A stretch of 64,000 nt of DNA from Micropterix aruncella. Its lineage: Eukaryota > Arthropoda > Insecta > Lepidoptera > Micropterigidae. The notes beneath the pieces are model-generated. The model was given only the letters and a program-made list of their open reading frames with translations, was not told where the DNA came from and ran no database searches. Shown here one piece after another: positions 31,831 to 41,929 of the stretch (its first letter is position 1; each line of letters starts with the position of its first letter). Position numbers and translations under genes: made by a program. The stretch covers positions 31,143,888 to 31,207,887 of the forward strand of contig OX155960.1 of the NCBI GenBank assembly GCA_944548615.1, written 5' to 3'.

Positions 31831-33941
31831 CTTAAATAATAAACTTGTTCGAAAAAAGCTTAGCAAGCTGTATGTTCCAGATGGCATCAACGAAAGGTTT
31901 GAGAAATCCCTCGAAGAATCCCTGAAAAGAACAGCGATCGAACATTTCGAAGATGACCTCCAATCGAAATACAACCGTTTTACAAAGATCCTGACGGATA
32001 CAGCAAAAGAACAGTTCAAGCGAGTAACAAAACCATCATCTGGGTTTCCAGAAAGCGTGGCGAACATGATGAAGGAACGCCGTAAGTTCGCAGCCGATGA
32101 CTTCAATAGCAATGCACACCGGGAGCTAAACAGAAAAATTCACAAGACTCTCAAGCGTGAAATTCGTAAAAAGAATACACTAAAAATCCAGGAGCTCATA
32201 GAGAAAAATCGGGGTCTAAAAGTGTTCCAGCGAAATAACAGAGGAAACGACTTAAACACCCTGAGAGTTAACAGCGGCAACCCGACAAGTAACATCTGTG
32301 AGATCAAGAAAATCACAGAGAAATTCTACAGTGATCTATATTCAACCACCACACAACAGCCCACTGCCCTTGATTTAAGCGACAGGCGTGCGCCTATCAA
32401 GCGACACTACACGGAAGATATTCCTGAAATTAGTACGTATGAAGTGAAGCAAGCACTGAAGCGCACCAAGAAGTTCAAGGCTCCGGGTGAGGACGGCATT
32501 ACTGTGGAATTACTAAAAGCTGGAGGCAGAGCTATCGTAAAGGAGCTAAGTCTGCTGTTCAACGAGGTCTTGTTCACTGGTGAAGTACCCAAGGATTGGA
32601 CTAACAGCATCGTTGTGCTCTTCCATAAGAAAGGCGATAAGACCCTTCTGAAAAATTATCGTCCTATTTCACTTTTAAGTCAGGTGTACAAAGTATTCTC
32701 CAAAATCCTGACTACACGCTTGACACAAAGACTGGATGAATATCAACCCAGGGAACAGGCAGGATTTCGGAAGGGTTTTGGAACGATCGACCACATCTTC
32801 ACACTTCGGCAGGTTATCCAAAAGTCCGAAGAATACAATAGGCCCCTTTATCTAGCCTTCGTCGATTATGAAAAAGCATTCGACTCCATAGAACACTGGG
32901 CAGTCACCGAATCGCTACATCGATGTCATATAGACTACCGGTACATACAGATCCTGAAGAGCTTGTACAAAGCGGCTACAATGACCGTACAGCTGAAAGA
33001 ACTAACAGACCCTATACCAATCCAAAGAGGAGTCCGACAAGGTGACGTTATATCCCCTAAGCTGTTCACCAAAGCTATGTAGGATATATTCAAGACATTG
33101 GACTGGAGTGGCAAGGGAATCAACGTTGACGGCGTGTATCTCAATCATCTGCGCTACGCGGATGATATAGTTATAATCGCTGAATGTGCCGAAGACCTAC
33201 AACTCATGCTGGAGCAACTATATCACGCGTCCCTGCGAACGGGTCTTAAGATGAACATGGACAAGACAAAGGTTATGGCGAAAGCCGATCTCACACCGAA
33301 TCCCATTTCATTGAATGGACAACCGCTGGAGCAGGTGCAGGAGTACACATACCTAGGACAGGTGATAAAGCTCGGCCGGGACTCGATGATGGCAGAGATA
33401 AAGCGAAGAAAACAATTGGGATGGGCAGCCTTTGGGAAGCTGAGCTTCGTGCTGAAGTCCAGAATTCCCCAATCGCTCAAGACAAAGGTGTATAATCAGT
33501 GTGTGTTACCGGCTATGACGTATGCTTGTGAGACATGGACACTGACTGCTGGGATGATCTACAAGCTTAAGGTGGTGCAGCGTAACATGGAGCGAGTCAT
33601 GCTTGGCATATCGTTGCGCGATCGAGTCCGAAACGAGCTCATCAGACAGCGCACGAAGGTGGTCGACGTGGGTCAAAGAGTGGCCAAGCTGAAGTGGGCT
33701 TGGGCCGGCCATGTGGCCCGACAACACGACGAACGGTGGAGCAAGCGCGTTTTGGAGTGGAGACCCCGGCTAGGCAGAAGAAGTGTGGGCAGACCACCGG
33801 CCCGATGGTCAGATGACATCAAGGAGATAGCTGGACCAGTCTGGATGAGGGAAACGGACAACCGATCCGGGTGGAGAGTAATTGGAGAGGCGTATGCCCA
33901 ACGGTGGGCGAATACGCGCTGATGAAGAAGAAGAAGAAGAA
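31831..33941 (+). mobile_element. RTE-type LINE, 5' truncated
   Basis: The element starts in the linker before the RT, ends with a (GAA)n tail (33921-33941), and is flanked by a 12-bp duplication, GTTGTAAATATT. The endonuclease half is missing, a typical 5'-truncated insertion. Base composition is less AT-rich than its surroundings. Confidence 0.9.
31862..33922 (+). pseudogene. RTE-type reverse transcriptase with one nonsense codon
   Basis: A single frame runs 31862-33922 and is broken only by TAG at 33080-33082. Motifs in order are FKAPGEDGITVELLKAGG, VVLFHKKGDK, NYRPISLLSQVYK, AGFRKGFGTIDHI, LAFVDYEKAFDSIE, RGVRQGDVISPKLF, the catalytic YADD (about 33155-33166), YTYLGQVI, ACETWTLT and the RTE-type C-terminus with WAGHVARQHDERWS, GRPPARWSDDI and WANTR. 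The stop falls between the QGD and YADD motifs and so would destroy RT activity. No other damage is visible, so the copy is young. Confidence 0.92.
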
Positions 33942-34136
33942 GTTGTAAATATTACATCAAATTCTTGTAAAATCCTTTAGTACGCATTAGGCAATGGCAG
34001 CTGATCGCTCGATACTAGGCCCTTGCTTAGTTGTTCCGCAACAGCAAAATAAAATGGGTCAACTGAGTAAAAAGAAATGATAAATTAGAAAATAAAATGC
34101 CATTTAATATACCACATTGTAAATACTACATAAAAT

Positions 34137-34398
34137 CCTTTAGTCCAAAAATATAATATAAAATGTAAAATGTAATAATATGTAATGTAAAAAGTATAAC
34201 ATGTATCTTTTGTAATCATAATCCATAATTCAAAAAGGATCATAATTAGGTAGGTACTTAGTGGAAGAGTTTTTTTTTGTTTGCAAAATTGTAACATGCA
34301 TTTTTTTAAATCTTTTTTTGTAAAATATGTTTTAAACAAAAAATATATAAAAGTTATTATAGTCATAGAAACAAACAATATTCTTAATCAATAACATT
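34137..34398. other. AT-rich region 3' of RTN4IP1 copy 3
   Basis: Probably the 3' UTR of the minus-strand gene ending at 34399; rich in T/A runs, no other feature. Confidence 0.35.
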
Positions 34399-35517
34399 TC
34401 AAGATGCTTTCGCGATATCAATTACTATTTTGCCCCTGACATGTCCTGCGGCCATTGCTTTGTAGGCATCGGGAGTTTTATCAAATGCGAAAACTTTAGT
34501 GACAACTGGTTTCAGTTGATTTTCCACCACCAACTTTCTTAAATGCTCGATACCAGCCGGGGATGGCTTTATAATACCCCATTTAGTCGACTTTCCAGTG
34601 AAAATCGATGATACTCCTAGGCGAGCCCAGGACGATAGGTTTTTGATACCTCCGATAATAACGCCGGATTCGTCGAAATCTTTCACGAGTGAAAAAGTAA
34701 ACGTAACGTATTTTGAATATTTCCATTTGAATTTGGACGCGTAATCCCCACCGAGACCAGCGCAGTCTAAAATCAAGTCGTATGGGCCTGCTGCTGTTAT
34801 CTTTTCTTCGTAATCTTCAGCTTTGTAATCCAAAGCGATGTCAACGCCGAATGACTGCATTAGGGGTAGTGCATCGGTTGATGTTCCCGTGATTACGAAA
34901 GCGCCACCCGCTTTTAGGATTTGAACTGCCATTGATCCGACTCCGCCGGCCGCTCCAAGAACCAAAACCCGTTTGCCTTTCATGTTATTTATCAAACCAG
35001 CGTTGTGCATGATACCAGTATACGCTGTCAGACCAGCGTAGAGTATGGACGAGGCCTCGATGTAGCTCAAATTCGGCGGTCGCAGCCCAACCGAAGTTCT
35101 ATCGACGACAATGTATTCAGCGTGCGACCCCTGCGCAGGAGCAGTGATCACACCCCAAACGGAATCCCCAATCGACAAATCGTTTACCGCCGTCCCTTTG
35201 TTGACCACGACGCCTGCGAAATCTCGACCGAGAATCATCGGAAACTCTTTCAGATTCTTCGGTCGCATGTAACTGAAAATGACCCTCCCGTAGCCGTGGA
35301 CCTGGATTTCGTCCAGAGCATTGACTGACGTAGCTTGCACTTTTACCAGAACGTCATTTGGGCGTGTGACCTGCGGCATTTCGACGTCTTGCGAGAATTT
35401 CAGCTGGTCTAAATCGCCGTACGAGTGAATCTGCCAAGCCGCCATTTTCGCATCTCGATTTTCATTTTCGACGGCCGCCGATCCTACACCTGATGGCTCC
35501 ATTTTCAATGCACACAC
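34399..35517 (-). CDS. RTN4IP1-like oxidoreductase, copy 3
   Basis: An intact intronless gene of 372 aa. The core starts at Met25 (AAWQIHSYGDLDQLKFSQD). It has MILGRDFAGVVVNKG near 94-108, ILYAGLTAYTGIMHNAG, GAAGGVGSMAVQ from about residue 188, LDCAGLGGDYASKFKW, and C-terminal HVRGKIVIDI. The N-terminus (MCALKMEPSGVGSAAVENEN) is short, polar and mildly acidic, with neither presequence nor signal peptide, so a cytosolic product is inferred. Closest in sequence to copies 2 and 4. Function by family is NAD(P)H-dependent oxidoreductase/quinone reductase. Confidence 0.92.
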   Translation of the reverse strand: MCALKMEPSGVGSAAVENENRDAKMAAWQIHSYGDLDQLKFSQDVEMPQVTRPNDVLVKVQATSVNALDEIQVHGYGRVIFSYMRPKNLKEFPMILGRDFAGVVVNKGTAVNDLSIGDSVWGVITAPAQGSHAEYIVVDRTSVGLRPPNLSYIEASSILYAGLTAYTGIMHNAGLINNMKGKRVLVLGAAGGVGSMAVQILKAGGAFVITGTSTDALPLMQSFGVDIALDYKAEDYEEKITAAGPYDLILDCAGLGGDYASKFKWKYSKYVTFTFSLVKDFDESGVIIGGIKNLSSWARLGVSSIFTGKSTKWGIIKPSPAGIEHLRKLVVENQLKPVVTKVFAFDKTPDAYKAMAAGHVRGKIVIDIAKAS

Positions 35518-35597
35518 AAAAAAACCGAAACTACGTCTGATTTATTATTCACCGGTACCTTTAATTCAACAATCACAGTCCGTTGTTTGTTTGTGTT

Positions 35598-35655
35598 TTG
35601 TGACTCATGTTTATATTTTTGGCAACCGGAAAAATTTGGAATGGGATACGTCACT
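35598..35655 (-). promoter_or_regulatory. Possible AP-1/TATA/CRE-type sites upstream of copy 3
   Basis: About 85 bp upstream of the copy 3 start is TGACTCA (35601-35607), an exact AP-1-type palindrome beside AAATATAAA (35610-35618 on the minus strand), with TGACGTA (about 35645-35651, minus strand) further up. Such short motifs occur by chance, but their proximity to the start of an oxidoreductase gene is suggestive of stress-linked control. Confidence 0.35.
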
Positions 35656-35784
35656 CATTACGTTGATTCAAGGGCGCCACGTTCAGCCGCGATTTTTATG
35701 TTGTTTTATGAGCGGACATGGAGGGAGACTGGATTGGCCGACGGCTAGTTTTGACCACGTTTTGACTTGACGGCGTATCATCTT

Positions 35785-36200
35785 TTCGGACGCGTCCGTA
35801 AACCGCGGCTTATGGACGCGACTGAACAGTATACAGTCGTTTGTGACGTGGCTTGCAGATCTCTATCGGACATCCGAAGCCTCATAGGACGTTTACACTC
35901 TCGCGCGAGGCGCGAGGCGAGACGCAAAACCATATCAGTAAACAAATGGAACAGAGGCAAAGCTTCTAACGAGCGTACAAAATGTTTACCTACTTGCTAG
36001 AAGCTTTGCCTCTGTTCCGTTTGTTTATTACATGGTTTTGCGTCTCGCCTCGCACCTCGAGCGAGAGTGTAAACCCCCCATCAAGGTCGCGTCCGCGACT
36101 GACGTCCGATAATGTGCACGGCTCAATAGAAATTCATTACACAGATAACCTTTCAGTCGCGTCCATAAGCCGCGGCTTACGGACGCGTCCGATAATATGT
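35785..36200. mobile_element. Long foldback element upstream of RTN4IP1 copy 3
   Basis: Two ~190-bp arms are inverted copies. The outer part is GGACGCGTCCGTAAACCGCG and CTTATGGACGCGACTGAA with complement at 36152-36195. The inner part is GTTTACACTCTCGCGCGAGG and GTCTCGCC around AAACCATxxxAGTAAACAAA, with a ~40-nt loop near 35975-36000. GC-rich arms in AT-rich surroundings. It starts ~270 bp before the copy 3 ATG. Open frames inside it are by-products. Confidence 0.8.
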
Positions 36201-36965
36201 TTGCCCCTTCACCCGCGGCTGGCGCCCCCACCAACTAAATTGTTTTGCTCCAAAGAGTCCAATAATAATTATTCTGTAATTTTTTGACGTTTATTTTCTT
36301 TCTTTTTTTTTCTAAACGCCAATTGCAAACGGTAGGATTGGGTGTTTTCCCAAAAAAATATATATTATTATAGTGGACGCAATGGGTCCCATCAAACTTG
36401 CAGAAGGCAAATTTGCAGACGGCAATCTTGCAGACGGCATTCTTGCAGGCGGCAGTTTTGCAGAAGGCAATCTTGCAGAAGGCAGTTTTGCAAATGTCAA
36501 AATGACCTAACCTAACCTAACAGAAATACTTAAAACATTTTTTTTAATGTTTAGTTTGATGTATAAAAGTCATCCACTACAAGGATGCCGGTAATTAATG
36601 TCACTTCGATTTTAGGGAAAGAAAAACCTAACCTAACCTAACCTAACAGGTAAACTTAAAAACTGTACTGAAGGTTGGATTCTATTAGGGATTACTAACG
36701 GTGGTGGTCGCGTTTTGCGTGTGAATTTCGTGACCGTCTCCGGTGTTCTCCTTGTTCTTCCTAGTGTTTGTTCTGTCCAGTGTTTTATCTGTGCTCCTGC
36801 TGAGCGTGTTTTCTAGCGTTGCCCGCCTATTTTGGTGAGCAATTATAACATTATTTCACAAATTAACTTTTTGTAGGGTATACATTTTTTTCTATTTTTT
36901 AGCCACGTTTATGATGAGTTATCCGTGATTAATTAGCCGCAGGGGGGTCAACGGGAGCACACCCG

Positions 36966-38300
36966 TTGACCCCATCAAACCTCAGTGCTATTTTCGATGG
37001 GGTAATTGATTCTAGGGCCTCTGTGGGAGCCAACGTAGAGGTGGCTTCCTCAGTCGAACGCGAATCAAATACAAGCCCTAATTTGTACGGGGAGGGTTCC
37101 CAAGGACCCTTCTTAGTGTTTATCCAGTATAAACCGAATCAAACGGCTGAGAGTGACCCCTCCAGCCTAAACATTTTTCCCCTTTCAGTAGGCAAACTAA
37201 TCCAGAAAAATAAAGTAGCCGACGTTCTTTTACTAAAAAAAACAGGACGAAACCGTATCGAGGTTACCCTGAAGACTGGCAAATCGGCCAATATGCTGGC
37301 GACCGCTGACTTCCTAACAAAAAAGAACTTTAACGCGTTCATCCCCTCTTTCTCCACAGTGCGGCTCGGACTCGTTAAGGGCTTAGATAATGACCTCAGC
37401 GATGAGGAGATAATCGAGGCCATCAACAACAGCAATATTTGTATAGCAAAAAGCATTCGCCGTCTTAACTTCCGCTCCTCCGACCCCCAGGGTAACACCG
37501 TCTGGAAACCATCCAGGACGGTGGTTATAACCTTCGAGGGCCAGAAGTTACCAGAAAGAATAATGATTTTTTACAATTCTCTTCCAGTGGAAAGTTACGC
37601 CTTCCCCGTCACACAATGTCGCAAATGCCTCCGTTTTGGACACCTTATAAAAACCTGCAGGGCTAATTCCCCACGATGCTTCCGGTGCGGAGAAGCCCAC
37701 TCGGGCGAAACTTGTACAAATACCGCAACATTGGTTTGTGTCAATTGTCGCGGTAACCATAGTGCAAACGACCCTTCCTGCCCAGAGTTCATGAGACAAA
37801 AGGCTATTAAACAACTTATGGCTAAAGAGGGCATCTCTTTTAATGAAGCGTCCTCTCGCTTCCCCAAAATTTCTAGAAATTCGTATGCAACGGTTACTGC
37901 AATCAACCCCCCCCAGCCTCCATCTTTTTTCAACTTAACCCCTAATAACAGCTATCGTCCTAGAATAATAACTGTAGACCCTTTAAGGTCGGGTAAGACA
38001 AAAGGGAAAGGCAAGAAGAGAAAACTCTCTTCTCCCACTTCCAACCCTCGTCCACAAGCCGCCCCCACCTCAGATCTGAGATGGGACTACTTCCCCGACA
38101 GGGTCGAGAATGGCAGCTGCCTTAACAGACAGCCTAAGTCTACGACCCTGGAAGAGATTGCGTCCCTCCTGCGGCTACTAATCGCCCAAAATAAGGGAAA
38201 TTCTGCAGCCTCATCCTGCAGCGATACCTCCTCCTTTATAACGGTAACTGATCTTCCCTCTTTAAAATCCGTGGCGGGCGGACTGTCATCCGCCTCTTAA
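36966..38300 (+). CDS. I-like LINE ORF1 (zinc-knuckle RNA-binding protein)
   Basis: An intact frame of 444 aa. The C-terminal half has three Cys/His knuckles in a row: CRKCLRFGHLIKTC, CFRCGEAHSGETC and CVNCRGNHSANDPSC (about residues 218-277), as in ORF1 (Gag-like) proteins of I and Jockey elements. These proteins form RNPs with element RNA. Downstream is the common KAIKQLMAKEGISFNEASSRF-type tail motif, then RPRIITVDPL and a basic GKGKKRKLSS patch. A decayed relative is on the minus strand at 42705-43790. The start Met is uncertain (ACC CCA precede) but the frame opens near there. Confidence 0.85.
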   Translation: MTPSNLSAIFDGVIDSRASVGANVEVASSVERESNTSPNLYGEGSQGPFLVFIQYKPNQTAESDPSSLNIFPLSVGKLIQKNKVADVLLLKKTGRNRIEVTLKTGKSANMLATADFLTKKNFNAFIPSFSTVRLGLVKGLDNDLSDEEIIEAINNSNICIAKSIRRLNFRSSDPQGNTVWKPSRTVVITFEGQKLPERIMIFYNSLPVESYAFPVTQCRKCLRFGHLIKTCRANSPRCFRCGEAHSGETCTNTATLVCVNCRGNHSANDPSCPEFMRQKAIKQLMAKEGISFNEASSRFPKISRNSYATVTAINPPQPPSFFNLTPNNSYRPRIITVDPLRSGKTKGKGKKRKLSSPTSNPRPQAAPTSDLRWDYFPDRVENGSCLNRQPKSTTLEEIASLLRLLIAQNKGNSAASSCSDTSSFITVTDLPSLKSVAGGLSSAS

Positions 38301-38373
38301 CGTATATAAGAGTTTCAACGCTCTTTCACTCGCCCCTCCTTTCTTTTTTATTCCTTTTTTTTATTTATTTATT

Positions 38374-38413
<40 letters not shown>

Positions 38414-38429
38414 ATTGTATAAACGTAAT

Positions 38430-38645
38430 TCCGTCCCCACAGTGTGATTGTGGATTTGATATCTGCACCGTGGATCACCTCTTCTTTAATTGCCCTCTCC
38501 TTAACAACTTTCCTTCGTTCATTCCTAATCTCATTCAATTGAAAATCGAACTCCCTACCAAAATCGATATCCTTCTGGCGTCCAATTCCATTAAAATTTA
38601 TCGAGTCATCGCTAAATTCATTAACCTAAATCATTTAGCCATTTA
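38430..38645 (+). pseudogene. I-like LINE ORF2 C-terminal remnant
   Basis: The frame encodes CDCGFDICTVDHLFFNCPLL, the Cys-x-Cys...His...Cys zinc motif found near the end of I/Jockey-type ORF2 proteins, followed by ~50 residues and TAA at 38644-38646. All upstream ORF2 parts are missing from this copy. Confidence 0.75.
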
Positions 38646-39271
38646 ACCCATATTCCGAAATGCCTTCTGGGGGTGGCCGCTTCCGTTCGCTGCTCGGGAT
38701 CGGACCCGCCTTGTGACGTCAGGCCGATGGAAATGTGGCCCCGTTGTCGAGGTTGGCTGTGGAAAAAGTCGCTGAATATGGCGGGTTTTTGGCAGTAACT
38801 TTCAGTCAATGGACGACACATTCTCGGTGCGGCCGATGCCGGGGGAGGGGCCTGCTCTCGGGGGGCGGTGGGGAGCGGCGCTGCCCCCAGAAGCACTTCT
38901 CTATTACCCTGACCCTTCTCCTTTTTCTTTCTCCAAAATGATCCCCTAATATTCTGTTATGTTTTTAGTCTCTATGTTGTCCTCTGTGTATGCAATTGTG
39001 ATGTCCCTTCCTTTTTTTTTTTGTAGGTACTAACACTAACAGTAGTCATCCTCCCGTCAACAATACATACAAACTGGCACAAAATCACCAGCACCCTAGC
39101 TGCGTGGAATTGCCACAAGGAAAAGAAAGAAGAAGTACTGAAGGTTGCCGCCTGCAAGGTTGCTTCCTGCAAGGTTGCCTCCTGCAAATCTGCCCTCAAC
39201 AAATTTGGACCTGTCAAAAGTGACATTTGTGCAAAATTGCCGCATGCAAAACTGGCGCCCCCCGACGCAAT

Positions 39272-39330
39272 CGTTCCTGACATTCCGGGTCGTAAAACGT
39301 GCGAGCACGACAGCACATCAGCGTTCTCGC
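39272..39330 (+). repeat. Host repeat carrying the foldback target site
   Basis: CGTTCCTGACATTCCGGGTC followed by GTAAAACGTGCGAGCACGAC and AGCACATCA recurs inverted at 42395-42441, where the foldback element is absent. The two are ~90% alike and identify the insertion target. Confidence 0.75.
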
Positions 39331-39667
39331 TCTACAAGAGATGTCTAAGAAATCCAGAAAGAATTTCGAAATTAAAACGGATATTCTATCCCATTGCAAA
39401 ATATTAATGCACTGAAATATTCTAAATTATCTGAAATGTCGAAACACAGCAATTAGTTATTGCCCTAATGGGGACATAAGTAAGTACTTAATAGAACATT
39501 GTCTTGAAGAATAATTAATTATTTCACTAATGTGACTAGTAGGTACTATGTACAATAGTACATTAGTACTATGTACAATAACTCGGTTAAACTACGTCCG
39601 TTTTTTTAAAAAATCCTTCGCTTCTAGAAATCGCTATAGATTCTAATAACCTAAAATAAATTCAAAC
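39331..39667. other. Intergenic DNA
   Basis: No gene. A short palindromic repeat of ATGTACAATAGTAC-type sequence occurs at about 39543-39580. Confidence 0.4.
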
Positions 39668-41540
39668 AATAAATACAAATGGAGCTGCCATGGAATTCAC
39701 CGACCGGAGTCGGGCCCATCATAATACTATTTTTTTACACTTCTGGGGGGTGAGTAGTGGATTCCGGACTTACGAACCGGCTGTGGTAGGTTTAGGACAG
39801 CTGTCTTGCCACATGTGAGCGTTCACCTTACCACCCATTCACTCCCCCTTCGAAGCCATAGAATTTGAGATGCGCAAATCGCAGTTTTAGATATTTTTTC
39901 TAAGAAAGAGTTGATTATTTTTCTGGAAAGGCCAAGATCTTTAAAGAGGTGAAATAGAGATTTAGCTGGCAGGCCACGAGTGCCAACTTCCACCGCGTGA
40001 AGGTGAACAGTGAAGCCGTTCCGGGTTACGGCATTTGCAAGATCATGGTATTTATTTAATTTTTACTCGTGGTCTTTTGGGATATTTGATTCCCATGGAA
40101 CAGTTAATTCTACAATAAGGGCCACCTTCCGAGATAGAGAGTAAAGAGTTATATCTGGACGGAGGGCTGTGCATCCGAGACTTTCAGGGAATTTATACTG
40201 CTTAGAGACCGAATCAACCTCCAGAATCCAATCTCCAATCTCAGTTATTGAGAAAGGTTTTGTAGTTAAATGTTTTTTGCCTTTAGAGCCATCCCGCACA
40301 AACTGTATTGGGGGTTTGGAGGATACTGTCAAACCCTTGTTGGCACGAGCCACTGAGAGACTAATTACCTCGCGAATAACAGCGAGAACTTTGTCATGGC
40401 GGTAAGTGTACCGTCCTTGATCTAAGGCCACCTTGCAGCCAGCTAGAATGTGTCTAGCTGTGCAAGGGGTATTGCTACAGAGGGGACAAGAACTATCCTC
40501 GGCAAAGCTCCAACGAGCGAGGTTACTGGGGTCTGGAAGTGTATGCTGAAAGGCATTCAAATAAAATTTCAGCATGTCTGGTGTCCAGTCATAGAGCATT
40601 ACCTTTCAGTGCATTGGAGGCGGAATTCAAAAGTCCCCAATTGTTGTCCAATCATTCTGGCATTGAAGGCCAATAGCATGAGCCATACTGTTGCTGTCGT
40701 AATCTCCCCGCAAAAGAGACTTCTTCAAGTCCACGTCGCTCGTGGTTGTACTGCCATACCCCAGACCAGTGCCATTCTGGCTGATTCCAGTAAGGAACTT
40801 TTTGTGGAAGTCTACGCGGGCTTGTAGATCATTTGAATCACTACGGCCACTTATTACGTGCTTCGATATTGCCGGATCTTTGGAATTGCACAGAATCGAA
40901 TTTTTGGTTATTCTGGAGTTGGCGTAGAGCAGAGAGGGCAGTTTTAGCGCTAGCCCAAAATTTTGTTTGGACCTGAAGAGAGTCGAGGGGTCAGCTGGCT
41001 TGGCTAAGGACAGCCAGGATTTTAAACTAGCTGTCACCAGCGCATCTAGACGGGAAAAACATTTGGAGGGCTTTGGGTTTTGGTAAAATCGTAAATAAGA
41101 AAGGGCCATGACAAATGTGACGTTAGATAATTGTCATAGATCCAGGCCTTACGAGGGCCAGAAATTAGCAAGGCATCTATTTTTGCCAGGCAACTTTTGA
41201 AATGCTCTATAACATGATCGCCCGAGACGTCTTTCCCTGATGAGTGATTTTTCTGCCGAGGAATTTGAAATGATTGTTTGGGTCTATAAGGGAGATATTA
41301 GAGCCCTTATAGACCAATTTGGGATCATAGGATGTAAATTTTGTGTCTATGCGGGCGAGTCGATAAATAATTTTGCTGCTCCGAATAATGCTCTTGGACA
41401 TTATACATATCAATTCACATGTAATTACATGCAAAGTAATGAAAGATTCATTCTTATCGACGATGTACCTTTGCAAAAAAACACAATATCTTTGCCTTGA
41501 CAAAAGAATTTCCTTCTCTAACGGTGTATTCAAAATTGTA
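39668..41540 (-). mobile_element. R2/NeSL/Utopia-type LINE, longest copy
   Basis: 5' truncated inside the RT. On the minus strand it shows RT thumb sequence (HFKFLGRKITHQGK, then SGPRKAWIYDNYL), the post-RT helical region, a CCHC-type zinc finger, a restriction-like endonuclease (REL) domain and a 3' UTR ending CTCCATTTGTATTTATTG. C-terminal REL endonucleases define the R2/R4/NeSL/Utopia group. Other 3' pieces are at 18070, 27332, 46538 and 53262. Dispersed sites argue against 28S-restricted R2. Confidence 0.85.
40060..41535 (-). pseudogene. R2/NeSL-type ORF: RT thumb, zinc finger and REL endonuclease
   Basis: The frame opens at 41535-41207, shifts, and reopens at 41109-40627 and 40599-40063. 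Motifs are FKFLGRKI (thumb), NGTGLGYGSTTTSDVD (post-RT), CPLCSNTPCTARHILAGC (zinc finger preceding REL), RYTYRHDKVL, then LRPDITLYS and ALIVELTVPWESN, giving the Pro-Asp...Glu-Leu-Thr pattern of PD-(D/E)xK nucleases. The final Lys-Tyr motif and VEVGARGLPAKS are supplied by the homologous pieces at 27552 and 46540. At least three frameshifts or stops make it non-functional. Confidence 0.83.
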
Positions 41541-41929
41541 AAATTAAAGAAAAAGTAGGTTTCATAGACTAAAAATTATTTACATAGCATTTCATATATT
41601 TTTTTAAATTTTATAATGTTTATTGTAACACCGATCTTTGTGTGGTGACGGCATCAACCACACTCATAAGTGACTCGTATCAACAACACAATGTTTTTGA
41701 AGAGCTTGTTCTCCTAGAGCAATTAAAGCGGAAGATCATTTGGAACATTATAAGATTCACCTTTGGCATAACATTTGAAACCCTTCCAGAGAGTAACTCC
41801 CTTTATTGAGGGTGTATTTACAGGACTGGCAATGAATCTCTTATGGTTTACGTGCTAAGTTCATTTAGTTGTTTTGAACTACCTACCCTAAACATCCTAA
41901 TATATTATAAATACATACAAGAAAGTAAT
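41541..41929. other. Intergenic DNA
   Basis: AT-rich sequence without a recognisable gene or repeat. Confidence 0.4.

Larger units (their letters stand above)
31690..34136. repeat. Duplicated ~150-bp host segment interrupted by the RTE insertion
   Basis: GCATTAGGCAATGGCAGCTG through CATTTAATATACCA and TTGTAAATA is present at about 31690-31830 and again at 33985-34130. The RTE-type LINE lies in the first copy: GTTGTAAATATT at 31819-31830 recurs at 33942-33953 as the target duplication. The tandem duplication therefore predates or frames the LINE insertion. Confidence 0.75.
36678..39134 (+). mobile_element. I-like LINE, internally deleted, with 13-bp target duplication
   Basis: GTACTGAAGGTTG occurs at 36665-36677 and again at 39135-39147, a precise 13-bp duplication. 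The element holds a 5' UTR, an intact zinc-knuckle ORF1, a T-rich stretch (38344-38409), and then only the last part of ORF2 (HxxDxC-type terminal region at 38430-38645) with a 3' UTR ending in AAGAAAGAA. Endonuclease and RT are missing, so this is a deletion derivative that still retains both original ends. Confidence 0.85.
36384..39263. mobile_element. Foldback-like element with 15-bp tandem-repeat arms, split by a LINE
   Basis: Left arm 36384-36500 is a tandem array of TTGCAGACGGCAATC-type 15-bp units; right arm 39148-39263 carries the same units in opposite orientation. The outermost bases are GGGTCCCATC and the complement of GGGGGGCGCCA. GACGCAAT flanks both ends (36376-36383; 39264-39271), an 8-bp target duplication. 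An unoccupied version of the target lies at 42395-42455 (minus). Excluding the LINE at 36678-39134 and its duplicated target, the element is ~410 bp. Tandemly repetitive inverted arms recall Drosophila FB elements; the superfamily is unproven. Confidence 0.75.

Noticed and set aside
35767..36287. Open frames inside the GC-rich foldback
   Set aside because: They mirror one another on the two arms and encode no recognisable domain.
36312..36500. Pentapeptide-repeat-like protein (Ala-x-Leu-Pro-Ser repeats) on the minus strand, and a similar one near 39145
   Set aside because: The pattern is produced by a 15-bp tandem repeat that forms the arms of a foldback element; frames are open on both strands and contain no other domain.
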